This document shows, one piece after another, positions 47,801 through 58,851 of a stretch of DNA of 64,000 nt; positions within the stretch are counted from its first letter, which is position 1, and each line of letters begins with the position of its first letter. The notes under the pieces were generated by a model that did no database searches, was not told where the DNA came from, and saw only the letters and a program-made list of their open reading frames with translations. Both the position numbers and the translations under genes were made by a program. The stretch is from Eutreptiella sp. 'Long Island Sound 2002' (taxonomy: Eukaryota > Euglenozoa > Euglenophyceae > Eutreptiales > Eutreptiaceae): positions 105,901,367-105,965,366 of the forward strand of contig OZ038381.1 of NCBI GenBank assembly GCA_964036045.1, written 5' to 3'.

Positions 47801-48009
47801 GGTATTTCACCGATTTCTAACCGAAAATCGACCAAGACAGTAAAATTATGGTAATTCTACATCGATTGAATGGTTAGGGATCGGATTCTGGATCCCGCGG
47901 ATTAGAGAACAGGGATATCCCGCTGACAGCGGGTGTCAACGGCTTCCGCACGGGTGTGACGGCTCACAGGCCCCTGGGCCATGGGCCATAGGTTCTGGCT
48001 ACCGCTTCA
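44853..48009 (-). repeat. 5' LTR of element D
   Basis: 3,157 bp, a direct copy of 30649-33861; as the element is on the minus strand this is its 5' LTR and would carry the promoter. The internal sequence next to it (AAAGCGTTTCACCG on the minus strand) does not start with TGG, so no standard tRNA primer site was found. Confidence 0.92.
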
Positions 48010-50067
48010 CTAGTGGCTCCGAAGCTCGAAAGGTGCAGGCTTTTGGAAACAAAGGAGTGGGACAGGTGACCGGTCTCGCAGTAAAAGTCGCGATCGCAAC
48101 CGACATGGAGGAGAGTCCAAGCGCTCTCATTCTCCATCACGGGCACATCGTGATTTTCGGAATCGCCGAGATAGTGTCACCAGTAATACCTCCCACACAT
48201 CTTCCTACAGCCAGCGGCGTAAGGAAGAAATCCAGAAGTCCAAGCAACGGGGGACCAATTTTGCCAATTGTGGTCAACCGGGCCACTGAACACGCCGCCG
48301 TCCCCATCCAAAGGATGACAAAAAGACTATTCCTCGAAAAGATCCACGGAGCCAGTCCAAATCGCGATCTAGAGCCAAATCAGACGATATATGTAATCGT
48401 TGTGGCCAAAAGGGTCACTGGGCATATGAGTGTCCCAAAAAGGACGGCTCACAAGAGCGGTCACGGGGATCTCGAGACCGAAAGGGGTCTAAGGACCACG
48501 ATCATGATACACGGAACCGCCATCGTTCCCAAAATCGTGGGCAAGGTTCCAAGGACCGAGGACGAAGGTCCCGGGACAGACACTCAAACTCTCAGGGGCA
48601 GTGTTGTCAAGGTTCTCATTCCAAGGATCGCTCACGGTCTCGGTCATCAGCGAAACGAGACGACATTTGTCGTTGATGTGGTGGTAAGGGGCACCACGCC
48701 AAGGATTGCCCAACAAAGATGTGGGGGGATGGCAAGCTTCTAAAGTTGCGTGCTCCACGCGACAGAGGCGCCCGGTTGCCACGCCCCAGATTATCGGCCA
48801 ATTGCAAGCCCAGCCGACGGCCAGCCCGCACTGTGGATGTTAATAGGGTGCTGTCACGTTCTGAGTCGCCGTATATCCACGTGTCTCCAATTTAACTGGA
48901 TGAGGCAAGAACCGAAGTCCTCCGGTTCCCGCTAAAGCGCAAGAATCGAAAGACCAACAAAATGGTTGAGCTCGTAGTTTCATCAGGCATTCAGCTTAGT
49001 GATTCCCTCGACTTGCCTGGAATCATGGTTCCGGCTTTGGTTGACACTGGGGCACAAGAAGTGGTCTTAGCTTGAGAAGAACGTTTCCAAAGCGCGGCAC
49101 TGATCGACGCACCTCATCACGTACAGTTGGTGACTGTAGGCTGTAAGACCCTGTCAGGTGGTTGTAAGGGTGTCTTCCCTACTGTACGGGTACCGGTAGA
49201 GACACCTGAAGGGTTACGAGTGTTTAAGTGCGTACAAGTCTTCATACATGTGGCCGCCATAGGACCTCGTGTGATATTGGGGGTTCCCTTCTTGTTGAGG
49301 TATGGCTTAGCAGTAGTGCCTGGAAGGGATGCCCTAGTGAGTCTGGATAGTTTCCAGAGAAGGCGGAAGCCGGCTTATCAACATGGCAGTATGTCTGAGT
49401 ATGCGCTGGAGGTGGCAGCAGCACATATTCAGGCTGAATACTCAACAGAGTTAGTTCGGCCGCGGTATTTTAAGTGGGTGGCACCTAACATCACGCTGCA
49501 GTTGTGTTCGACTGGCAAACAACATGTTGATAAACGTACGACCAAAGCCCTTAGGTCTTCAGATGCCACCACGGCACCGACAGTCGGCTTTCTAGACAAC
49601 AAGCTTGAATATTTTCAGTCTGATTGTGTCAAAACACGTTGTCACCTCCCAGCGCACCTGGTATGAGACCACATAGGTCAAGTGCCCACGGCAGGCATGT
49701 GTTTTTGGTGTTTTCAGCGATCCTTCGGGGAGCATGAGCCAGACTGGACTCCTCAAGGGTTGGCTCAAAGTAGGAAGGGGGTATCGTACGAACCCCGTAG
49801 GTCCATCTCAGAGACAAAGGTCATCACGAATCCTTCATTATCATGCAGTCTCGCCAACCTACAAGGCGTGGTGGATCTTTCAACATACACCAACAAGCAA
49901 AAACCCCCCTACCCCCACTTGGCGTCCTTGACGTCCTTCAATCCCCATTCCCCATCAGCCACATAATCACCGGCCGATCAACAGTCCTTCGGGCCAGCTA
50001 CGGCAGCCCCATCATCAAAGTTAGCCGGTCAAGAAATTTCTCTTCCTCCCTTATCTCCTCTCTCCTC
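48010..50067 (+). pseudogene. Element C gag C-terminus (CCHC knuckles) and aspartic protease
   Basis: This continues the gag of element C beyond element D. An Arg/Ser/Asp-rich stretch leads to three CCHC zinc knuckles: a degenerate one near 48255-48290 (FANCGQPGH, then TGA), an intact one at 48392-48433 (CNRCGQKGHWAYEC), and one at 48668-48709 (CR*CGGKGHHAKDC) with TGA in a variable position. They bind RNA in gag proteins. The protease follows: GIMVPALVDTGAQEVVLA (DTG at 49043-49051), then a TGA, and VILGVPFLLRYGLAVVPGRD as the second conserved block. Beyond 49666 the frame reads through stops into a Pro/Ser-rich linker that ends at element E. Confidence 0.8.
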
Positions 50068-51772
50068 CTTAGGCGGCTCAAGTTGGAGGGTATAAAATGA
50101 CAGAAAGTGCCCGAAAGACAGGGCCTCAAAAAACACCGAAAGAACCATTCTTTGGCTTGCAAAAAATCAAGCCGTTTTTGAAACACCAAAAGAACTCTCA
50201 TGTAAGGAATTTTGGCACTTTTGTGGTCCTGATGGGTCCAAGAAATGCATTTTTCTGGGCAATGCACTGTGTCTTGCGCGTGGCCTCACGCAAGGAGTAG
50301 TCCATTGCCCCTCCAAAGCCAGGTAATGATGGTACAATTTAGGAATCAAGTAGGCGCCTACACTGGAGCGACATTACAGGCACCCTTGACTTGATCACAT
50401 TGTACCATATGTTTACGCCGCCCGACATTCAGCTCTCTGAACAAGGGTTGCAAATCTAATTGATGACTCAAGAAATCGTTTCTAATGTTGCTGCATTCCT
50501 AACAAAAGGAGCACATACCTTGGAGGTGTTGCACAGGGTGCATCCTTCAGCATTGCTCATGATGCACACCTGCCGCAACCTATGGGGAGTGCCAAGAAAA
50601 AAAAAGAGTATCACCGGTGGCACATGAAGCATGTCCACTCCACAGATGACGCTGAGCAGGACAGGGACCCTCCTTGTAGCTTTGGCTGACGAAAAATTGA
50701 TTCTTCCGTTGTCAACTATAAGTGAAAGTAAAATGAGCAAAGAAAATATGAATTTGCCATGCATGGCACTTTTTTGCGTGTTTCATTGGGCCAAAAAAAC
50801 TGATTTATTTGGAGGATAAAATGCAATGTAGTGCAAACCACACCAATAATCAAGATGATGTCCGATACCTGGAGAAAGAGGGTGCCCCAGGGGAAGCAGT
50901 CTGCCAAGCGCAGGGGCTGACCAAGCCCAAACAGAGTTTCTCCGCCTCCGGGGGGGCCAGCTTCTGCGAACTTTCAATGACTCAACGACGATTTGGGTAC
51001 TCGTTGCTTCTGTGAAGGCCGTGCACAAGCGCAATCAGATCAGTACCCATCACAATGGTACAAAGCATATATTTTTTGGGCCTTTTTCTGCGTAAGGCCT
51101 CGCGCAATGAGGACTGCAATGCAGTCCCAGACCTGGAAAGTCACAACGTATACCTCTTTCTTCAGGCAGTGCAAACCAAGAATCAAACTGTGGGGTGGCT
51201 GGCAAGACCACTCGACCCTGAAGCTGTCTTTCCAAAGGAAAATGAATTGGTTGAGGTTTTTGGTTTATTAAGTTATGCGCGAGGCCTCGCGCATGGGGCA
51301 GCCCTTGGACCACATGTTGCATATGATTTGCACTGATGTTCAACCCTCCATGCTTCTGTTTCAATGATCCTTGGTCTTGATTGCGCGAGGCCTCGCGCAT
51401 AGAATTTGATAAATAAATCATTTTTCCAGGTATGCAATGAACATGAAGAACACAAAATGATGTTGCAATCATTTGTTCTGCAGACCATGTTCATCCGACA
51501 TACAAGGGGAAGGCAAAGAGTATTTATTGGCCAATTTCTGCTAAAAGCACATCATTTCCCCCTGAAATAATAAGTTTAATTTATTGATTTATAGTTTTTA
51601 TGTTTTCAGCTGTCTGAAAAAAGGCACCAAATGCACAATTGGTAAGAAAGATACTTTCTTTGGACTAATATTCTGTTTTCACAAATCTGATCCTGTGAAA
51701 AACCAATTTTTTGCATGGTCCCGATTGGGTGCATTTGGTGTGATTTTGACCATGCAACTTGAGCCGCCTAAG
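50068..51772. mobile_element. Element E: 1,705-bp TIR element, non-autonomous
   Basis: Bounded by perfect 18-bp terminal inverted repeats, CTTAGGCGGCTCAAGTTG at 50068-50085 and its reverse complement at 51755-51772, and by a 5-bp target duplication TCCTC (50063-50067 and 51773-51777). Removing the element and one TCCTC joins the Pro/Ser-rich linker of element C in frame (LPPLSPLSS to PLSPPCMSPT). No transposase is visible; its frames are short. It contains several near-palindromes of the type GCGCGAGGCCTCGCGC (about 50277, 51090, 51276, 51384). TIR plus 5-bp duplication does not let me assign a superfamily. Confidence 0.9.
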
Positions 51773-51777
51773 TCCTC

Positions 51778-53077
51778 TCCGCTCTCCCCCCCATGTATGT
51801 CTCCTACTCTCGTCGGACTCATTCAAGCTCATATTTCTTCAAAGCCTCTTCAGGTCAAACAGGTCAGACCAGAATCTATTTTTCCAACGAAGGGTACGCC
51901 CGGGTCCGCAGGCTGCGATTTATACGCCACGGCCGATATTCCCAATTCCTCCGGAGGACAGCAACGGGTACCCACGGGGTTAACATTCACTACCCCCGCT
52001 CTCACTTACGGTAAGAATCAGGACAGGTCAGGGAACGTGAGCAAGTTAGCGTTAAGGGTAGGGGCAGGGGTAATCAATCACGATTACACGGGAGAAGTAG
52101 ATGTTATATTAAGCAATCAGGCACCTCGGCATCACATGGTTCGGTAAGGAGACAAAGTCGCCCAAATGACCCTCGAACTTCATCTAAATCCGTTAGTTCA
52201 ACCAGTCTCTGAATTACAAGCCACAGAACGCGGTTCCAGGGGGTTTGGTAGTACAGATACACCCAAAGGTATGGTACCTCCCTCCCCGGGTAGAACCCAC
52301 CCCCCCTCCCAGGAAGAGGGAGCCCAAATCTCTCCAGTTTCGTCAAGCACACTAACCTTACCTTCTTCATCTCGCGCACAAGAGTACGTCTTCTTGGTGT
52401 GCACATATATTACCCTTCGGGTGGCGGCGCACAGGGCTAGCATGACTCAAGCGGGCAGTGAGACCGTTGATCAGGGTTCTGCAGTGAACCAAGCCCTGGG
52501 GCTAGTGCAAGGACTGGTATGTTCTTTGTTGCTGGCCTATTCAGACAGCATCAAGGGTCACAATCGTGTAGACCCAGCCAACAGTGGCGATCTGTCGGGT
52601 ACGGAGCAGTTTCCTCCAGTACCCACACATAAATCCAAGGCCTTGGTCCCAGTACGACACACTGGACCTGCAATGGGCGTTGGTCTGCCACACACGGTGG
52701 CAGTGTTGCTTGCTAACACATTAGCGGAGTTCACTGGTACTGAACCAGAGGTGGTTGTAGAGGAGGTCACAGGTAGCATGGAAACCGAGTTACCGAGTGT
52801 CAGTAACTGCGCCACGGTAGGCCACCCCGGCGCCAACCCTTCGGGGTGGGGGTCGGCCCGTAAAAACTTAGCTCAGGTTACCGAGTTGAGGGTGGTTACA
52901 TGTGAAAGTTTGGCGTTGACAGACATAGATCTGTGGGCGGATTCCGAAAATTCAGATTGCGGGACTAATTCTAGAGTCAGTTCTGACATTGCAGCTACCG
53001 ACACTGGCGTTTGGTGGGCTGCCCAAGGTGCTACGAAGGGGCAGCAAGGCGGTGAAGTGCTCATTTCGTACCCATGA
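51778..53077 (+). pseudogene. Element C dUTPase domain and linker
   Basis: dUTPase hydrolyses dUTP to dUMP and keeps uracil out of new cDNA. The five trimeric-dUTPase motifs appear in order: I GSAGCDLYA (from 51902), II a weak RSGNVSKLALRV, III GAGVINHDYTGEVDVILSN, IV GDKVAQMTLEL, V ERGSRGFGSTDT. Length about 150 residues, the normal size. One TAA at 52147-52149 falls between motifs III and IV (VR*GDK) and lies one C-to-T step from CAA; the frame is otherwise continuous to 53077. The downstream 280 residues are a Ser/Thr/Val-rich linker without a recognised domain. It lies right after the protease, as in retroviruses that encode dUTPase in pro. Confidence 0.85.
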
Positions 53078-53969
53078 GGGTCAACACAATATTCGCCCTG
53101 TTCAGGCGGTCGCCAGACGCAAAACACGGCAAAAATGGCCGCGTGATAGGGATGATTTGGCAGTCCGCCAGGATATTATCCTTGGCATTGAGCGATGGGC
53201 TAAGTCGCTGGTTGACAAGTGCAATCTTTGGGGAATTTACGGATGCATTGAGTAGTAAACGGCTTGCTCATTTCCCGAAATATTGGGATGAACAAAAGGA
53301 CGGGTTGTCACCGCCATGGGCTGCAGAGAACCATTGGTTACATCCCGCCGATAGGCTGTGGGTGCAAACCGTTCAAAAGTTGAATTTTGAGCAAGGTCGT
53401 TGAGCAAGGTATCGTAACTTGTAGTAGATGCTCTAGGATGGACTCCTGAGAAGTCGCAGGTGGAACCAGCGGATACCGCCGACAAGCAGCGCGCTGTATG
53501 AGACTCGACACTTCCCCGCGGGGATGGTGTCACCCTACGTCCGCACGACTGCACAGTTTCCGCCCCCTTTTCACACGCACACCCCAAGCCTTCCTTAGAG
53601 GCGCGCATGCATGGTACTTCTAACCATCAGTTACAACAAGTTTCGCCCGTACAGGTCGAATGCCGCCAGATGCGGCGACAAGCACATCACAAAGCAACCA
53701 AACGAGCCAAGTCAGGGGACATCAGTCAGTCAGAGTCCGAAGCGTCCCCAGGTCCCAATTACTCCAGTATGGAGGACTTTGATACCATGCATGAGCGGCC
53801 AATGGTAACTACACCCCCGGTAATGAATGCGCTTTGGGTGGATAGGGCTAGTCTGGGTCCCAGGGAGATAAGCCAGCGTGATTGGGTACAAGGCTACCGC
53901 CGCCACATCCGGTCTGTCATCAAGTCGGATGAGGACTGAGAAGGATGTGAAGACCTCAAGGCCAAAATT
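53074..53969 (+). pseudogene. Element C pre-RT domain
   Basis: Several frames are needed. At about 53225-53400, GEFTDALSSKRLAHFPKYW, then WLHPADRLWVQTVQKL, fits the pattern F[ST].......Y.......W....P.......V.KL seen in elements A and D. The continuation with a WTPEKSQ block (about 53437) is in another frame. From 53607 a Lys/Arg/Ser-rich region continues in the RT frame, broken by TGA at 53937-53939 (DED*EGCEDL). Match by eye only; the end of the domain is not clear. Confidence 0.5.
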
Positions 53970-55049
53970 ATGGCTTGGTATGAAAAAGCTGTTTTGGATT
54001 CCATTCGCACTCAGGATGTGACCCCGGCAGCCAGAAAGGCACTAGGGCCACATTCTATGCTCCGCTTGGAGCTTTTGCCTGAACATGCTAGCCCCAGAGC
54101 TGATAAGCCCATACGAGCCGTGGGTGAACGCGAAAAAGCGTTGTGCGATAAAATTGTGAAGTTCGAGGACCGTGGCATGCTACGAGATGCAAATAGACAG
54201 CCACAATGGGTCGCCAGAGCGTTCTTGGTGCCAAAGCCAGGAAGAAATAGTTGGCGGTTGGTTCCGCTTCCTGTCATTGAGGACCAATTTGCTAACCAGG
54301 AGGGCAATTTTATCTTTTCCATCATTGATTTGGAGGATGGTTTCCATCCAATGCATCTGGAGGAGAGCAGCAAGCATCTTACTGCCCTCTGTACTCCTTT
54401 TGGCATTCTTGAATGGAATGTCCTTCCAATGGGTGGTAAGGTGGGGCCTGCAGCGTACCAACAAATAGTCCAATATGTGACACGCAATTGTCCTCAATCC
54501 CAACCCTACAATGACAACATTCTATCGTCGTCGGGGCGGAACAATTTAGAGCCGGACAAGCTCACAATTGAGCAAAAACGGCAACCAGGAACACCGAGGA
54601 AATATTTTGAGGCGCATTATCAGGACCTATGCAAGATGTTTGATGCACGGGAGGAGGCTCAGCTAACAGTTAAGCCCTCCAAGGTCCATCTATTCAAACG
54701 GATTGTCCAGTATGTGGGTCACATCCTGAAAGATGGATGTAGATATCCGAGTCTCACCAAAGTCTCAGCAGTAAAAGAATGCAAATGGGAGGATATCAAA
54801 AGGGCCAAGCATATGAATGGATTCCTTGGGCTTGTGGGCTGGTATCAGGTATATATCCACAAATTCGCCCAAATGGCAGCACCGCTGATGAACGCCCTCA
54901 AAGGGAAATATCAATATGAGCCTAGGGACCCTAATGCCTCACGGAAATCCACTGGAGTGCTTCAAAAGAGGAAGAAAATCAGGTTAACACCTAGGGAAGC
55001 CCAAATTCATTGGACCGATGAACAGAAAATCAACTTTGGAGGCCTTTAA
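53970..55049 (+). pseudogene. Element C reverse transcriptase
   Basis: RT motifs in order: RAFLVPKPGRNSWRLV, FIFSIIDLEDGFHPMHL (first Asp), LEWNVLPMGGKVGPAAYQQI and PYNDNILSSSG where the YXDD box is expected, followed by KPSKVHLFKRIVQYVGHIL and FLGLVGWYQVYIHKFAQM. The box reads YNDN: the second catalytic Asp is Asn (AAC). The usual LVVDYR segment is shortened to a diverged LVPLPVIEDQF. With the stop upstream and a one-base shift at about 55035, the enzyme cannot be active. It is a Ty3-like RT by motif order and thumb. Confidence 0.85.
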
Positions 55050-55562
55050 GAATGTGTTAACCGAGAAAACCAGGCTGTACTTACCCAAGCCACGCCTGCC
55101 GTGGCGCATTATCACTGATGCGTCCAATTATGCAGTTGGTGCGGTCCTTGAGCAGCAGCAGAAAGATGGTAACTGGCACCCAGTTGCCTTCTATTCCCGC
55201 AAGCTGCAAGGGAACAAGGCCGGCGTCAATGGGAGTACCAAAAACGCAGCGCAGTTTGCCAGGGCTCCAAGAGAGCAGGAAACATATGGCATTGTGTGTT
55301 GCGTGTTGAAATTTCAATCAAACATCGGAGGATCTGCAGTTGAGATCCAGACTGATAATTCAGCCATTGTGAAATGGTACGAGGAAGACCTGTGTTCCAT
55401 TTCTGAGCCATTGGGATGGCGGGGACGTTGGCTTGAGGTTTTGAGCCGGTTCAACCTTATCATAACTTACCGTCCAGGTGAGGAGAATCAGGTTGTCGAT
55501 GCTCTTTCTCCGTTTGCCTATCCAGCAGGGGAGGCCCAAGGCACCAAGTTCCATGGTGCAGC
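55036..55562 (+). pseudogene. Element C RNase H, cut by element F
   Basis: Follows the RT by a one-base shift: FEAFKNVLTEKTRLYL, then WRIITDASNYAVGAVLEQ with the first Asp kept (unlike elements A and D), AFYSRKLQGN, REQETYGIVCCVL (Glu) and VEIQTDNSAIVKW (Asp), and near the end LIITYRPGEENQVVDALS with the last conserved Asp. The frame runs to the left terminus of element F at 55563. The 3' part from 55335 is duplicated downstream at 56608. Confidence 0.88.
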
Positions 55563-57880
55563 ACCTAGGATTTTATGGGGTCCAAAAATCCCAAAACCAG
55601 CTACAGGCAAAAATACTACTTCTTTTGTCAAATTATACCATAAAGAGCTTAATTTCAGGAGTTAGCCCCCCACCCACCCTCCAAATTGGAAAATTTCCAG
55701 CCCCTATATCGACAATGCAGGCTTGATTCCATCTAAAATTGGCCGTATGCGAGAAATATGACATTCACGACCTAGTTGCGAATAGCAGCTTTTGTATAGC
55801 TCAAACCATACATGTTTGTTTTTATGCAAAAAATACGGTTTTTTGGTGATGGCGGCTCGGAAACACTCGATATGATGCCCCAAAACCTTGGAGAACACGT
55901 TTTTCTGAGTCCAGCACCCTCAAAATAGGGTATGGGGCCCTACAACTGACCACTCATGCCCCAAAAATGCTGTTTTAGGCCAAAAAATTGGCATTTTTTG
56001 GGCAAAAATGCGGTTTTTTGGTGAAGGTGGCTCCGAAACCCTTGATCATTTGCTCCAAAACCTTGCACAAGACATTTTGTTGAGTCCAGCCTCCTCAAAA
56101 TAGGGTATGGGACCCCACAACTGACCACTCAGGCCCCAAAAACACCGTTTTAGGCCAAAAAATGGCATTTTTTGGCCATTTTTGGGCAAAAAATACGGTT
56201 TTTTGGTGAATGCGGCTCAGAAAAATCGATAAATTGCTCAGAAACCTTGCAAAGCACGTTTATTTGAGTCCAGCACCCTCAAAATAGGGTGGGGGGCCCT
56301 ACAACTGACCACTCAGGCCCCAGAAACACTGTTTTAGGCCAAAAATTCGGCTTTTTTTGGCCATTTTTGGGCAAAAAATGCGGTTTTTTGGTGATGGCGG
56401 CCCCAAAACAATCAATAAATTGATGCAAAACCTTGCAGAACACTTTTTTTTGAGGTCAGTAGCCTCAAAATAGGGTGGGGGGCCCTACATCCGACCACTC
56501 AGGCCCCAAAAACACTGTTTTAGGCCAAAAAATGGCATTTTTTGGCCATTCTTTGGGTAAAAAATGCGGTTTTCTTCGTGCTTGCGGCTCGGAAACACTT
56601 CATAACTTGCGGTTGAGATCCAGACTGATAATTCAGCCATTGTGAAATGGTACGAGGAAGACCTGTGTTCCATTTCTGAGCCATTGGGATGGCGGGGACG
56701 TTGGCTTGAGGTTTTGAGCCGGTTCAACCTTATCATCACTTACCGTCCAGGTGAGGAGAATCTGGTTGTCGATGCTCTTTCTCTGTTTGCCTATCCAGCA
56801 GGGGAGGCCCAAGGCACCAAGTTCCATGGTGCAGCACCTAGGATTTTATGGGGTCCAAAAATCCCAAAACCAGCTACAGGCAAAAATACTACTTCTTTTG
56901 TCAAATTATACCATAAAGAGCTTAATTTCCGGAGTTAGCCCCCCACCCACCCTCCAAATTGGAAAATTTCCAGCCCCTATATCGACAATGCAGGCTTGAT
57001 TCCATCTAAAATTGGCCGTATGCGAGAAATATGACATTCACGACCTAGTTGCGAATAACAGCTTTTGTATAGCTCAAACCATACATGTTTGTTTTTATGC
57101 AAAAAATACGGTTTTTTGAGGATTGCGGCTCCAAAACACTCGATATGATGCCCCAAAACCTTGAAGAACACGTTTTTCTGAGTCCAGCACCCTCAAAATA
57201 GGGTATGGGGCCCTACAACTGACCACTCATGCCCCAAAAATGCTGTTTTAGGCCAAAAAATTGGCATTTTTTGGGCAAAAATGCGGTTTTTTGGTGAAGG
57301 TGGCTGCGAAACCCTTGATCATTTGCTCCAAAACCTTGCACAAGACGTTTTGTTGAGTCCAGCCTCCTCAAAATAGGGTATGGGACCCCACAACTGATCA
57401 CTCAGGCCCCAAAACCACCGTTTTAGGCCAAAAAATGGCATTTTTTGGCCATTTTTTGGGCAAAAATACGGTTTTTTGGTGAATGCGGCTCAAAAAATCA
57501 ATAAAGTGCTCAGAAACCTTGCAAAACACGTTTATTTGAGTCCAGCACCCTCAAAATAGGGTGGGGGGCCCTACAACTGACCACTCAGGCCCCAAAAACA
57601 CTGTTTTAGGCCAAAAATTGGCTTTTTTTGGCCATGTTTGGGCAAAAAATGCGGTTTTTTGGTGATGGCGGCCCCAAAAAAAATCGATAAATTGCTCCAA
57701 AACCTTGCAAAACACCTTTTTTTGAGGCCAGTAGCCTCAAAATAGGGTGGGGGGCCCTACATCCGACCACTCAGGCCCCAAAAACACTGTTTTAGGCCAA
57801 AAAATGGCATTTTTTGGCCATTTTTTGGGTAAAAAATGCGGTTTTCTTCGTGCTTGCGGCTCGGAAACACTTCATAACTT
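55335..57880 (+). repeat. 1,273-bp direct tandem duplication spanning RNase H and element F left end
   Basis: Copy 1 is 55335-56607 and copy 2 is 56608-57880. Each contains the end of the element C RNase H, the left terminus of element F and about five satellite units; they differ by scattered substitutions and small indels (for example the codon before VVDALS: caggtt or ctggtt). The junction is at ...cataacttg. It arose after element F inserted. The RNase H fragment in copy 2 (56610-56835) is a pseudo-fragment. Confidence 0.93.
55740..56606 (+). repeat. Left subterminal satellite of element F, about 182-bp units
   Basis: Repeating words: CGGTTTTTTGGTGA, CCAGCACCCTCAAAATAGGG, CCACTCAGGCCCCAAAAA and CTGTTTTAGGCC, recurring every 177-187 bp. 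A second set lies at 57013-57880 as part of the 1,273-bp duplication. Confidence 0.88.
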
Positions 57881-58851
57881 GTTCCAATATCCTGCCTGCC
57901 ATGTTTTTTGAAGCGAGAACACAAATCCAACTGTACCCTTTTTCATGTGTTCACTGGGGCTGCATCTTGTCCTTCCAGGTCTGCATTGAAAATAAACTGA
58001 CGTCAGGCAACAGGCAACACACAACAGACAACAGACAATGGACGACGACGTTCAACAAACTGCAGGCAACAGACAACAGACAACAGACAACAAACAAAAG
58101 ACAATGGATGACGATGTTCAATTGACGGCCGGCAACAGAGCAACAGACAACGGACAACAGACAACAACATACAACAGATAGCAGACAACAGTGGACGACT
58201 TCCAACTGACGTCAGGCAACAGACAACAGACAACAGACAACAGGGCCCTGGACAACACTGGCTGGCATGCGGCAGGCCAACTTGCTGCCATGCAGCGGTC
58301 AGTCAGTGACGCGGTTACCATACATAATGAGGCAAAGTGAAGTGAAATGGACGACATCAATGAGGAGGCACAAGACACAGCCTCACGCGGGAGGGATGGC
58401 AGATTTGCAGGATTTTGATGTTCCCTGAACCAGATTTTTCGGTGGTGCAGTTCGACATTCTCCCCGCACAGGTGTTCTGTTATTTCCTGAGACACACTGC
58501 TTGTGCGTCGGTCAACGCACTAAATCTGTTAAGCCCTACTTCGAGAGGGGGCAGCTGTGAACTAGGAACAGGCACAATCTCAGGAAGGGCCCTGAGTAAA
58601 TACGCATGTGGCGTTTGCAGACCTTTGTCGTATTGAAATATTCAGCAAAGCAATCTTACCGCGATAGACAAAAATCAATGCCAAGCAATATCGAATTCCT
58701 ACTGTACCAAATCAGGACTGATTTCATAAATGCGTCAAAAGCAATTGCTGAGTCTGGACTTGGCATCACGATGTTTGCGACTCAGCGCGCATGTGCCAAT
58801 CGACTGGACGCTTGTATATATACTCATCATCTGTCAGTCTGTCAATCTGAC
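57881..58851. other. Interior of element F without genes, with a CAACAGACAA minisatellite
   Basis: From about 58005 to 58245 the sequence is a degenerate array of acaacagacaacag units, broken by two related spacers with gatgttca and gacgtcaggcaac. The rest shows no coding sequence. Confidence 0.6.

Larger units (their letters stand above)
30649..48009 (-). mobile_element. Element D: complete 17.4-kb Ty3-like LTR retrotransposon, minus strand
   Basis: Bounded by direct LTR copies of 3,213 and 3,157 bp. On the plus strand both begin TGACGCGTTCCCG and end CGCTTCA, so in element sense they run TGAAGCG...GCGTCA with canonical TG/CA ends. A 4-bp target duplication, CTAG, lies at 30645-30648 and 48010-48013. 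The polypurine tract AAGGAGGGGGG directly abuts the 3' LTR. Internal order on the minus strand: gag coiled coils, gag capsid-like part, Zn-finger, DTG protease, pre-RT domain, RT, RNase H, integrase, chromodomain. Stops and shifts show it is no longer active. It sits inside the gag frame of element C, so it is younger than C. Confidence 0.92.

Noticed and set aside
56642-56938. A second RNase H gene
   Set aside because: It is the 3' part of the element C RNase H copied by the 1,273-bp tandem duplication, without the catalytic N-terminal half.
58005-58245. A CRISPR array in the CAACAGACAA repeats
   Set aside because: Units are short, degenerate and without regular unique spacers; it is a minisatellite in a eukaryotic transposon.
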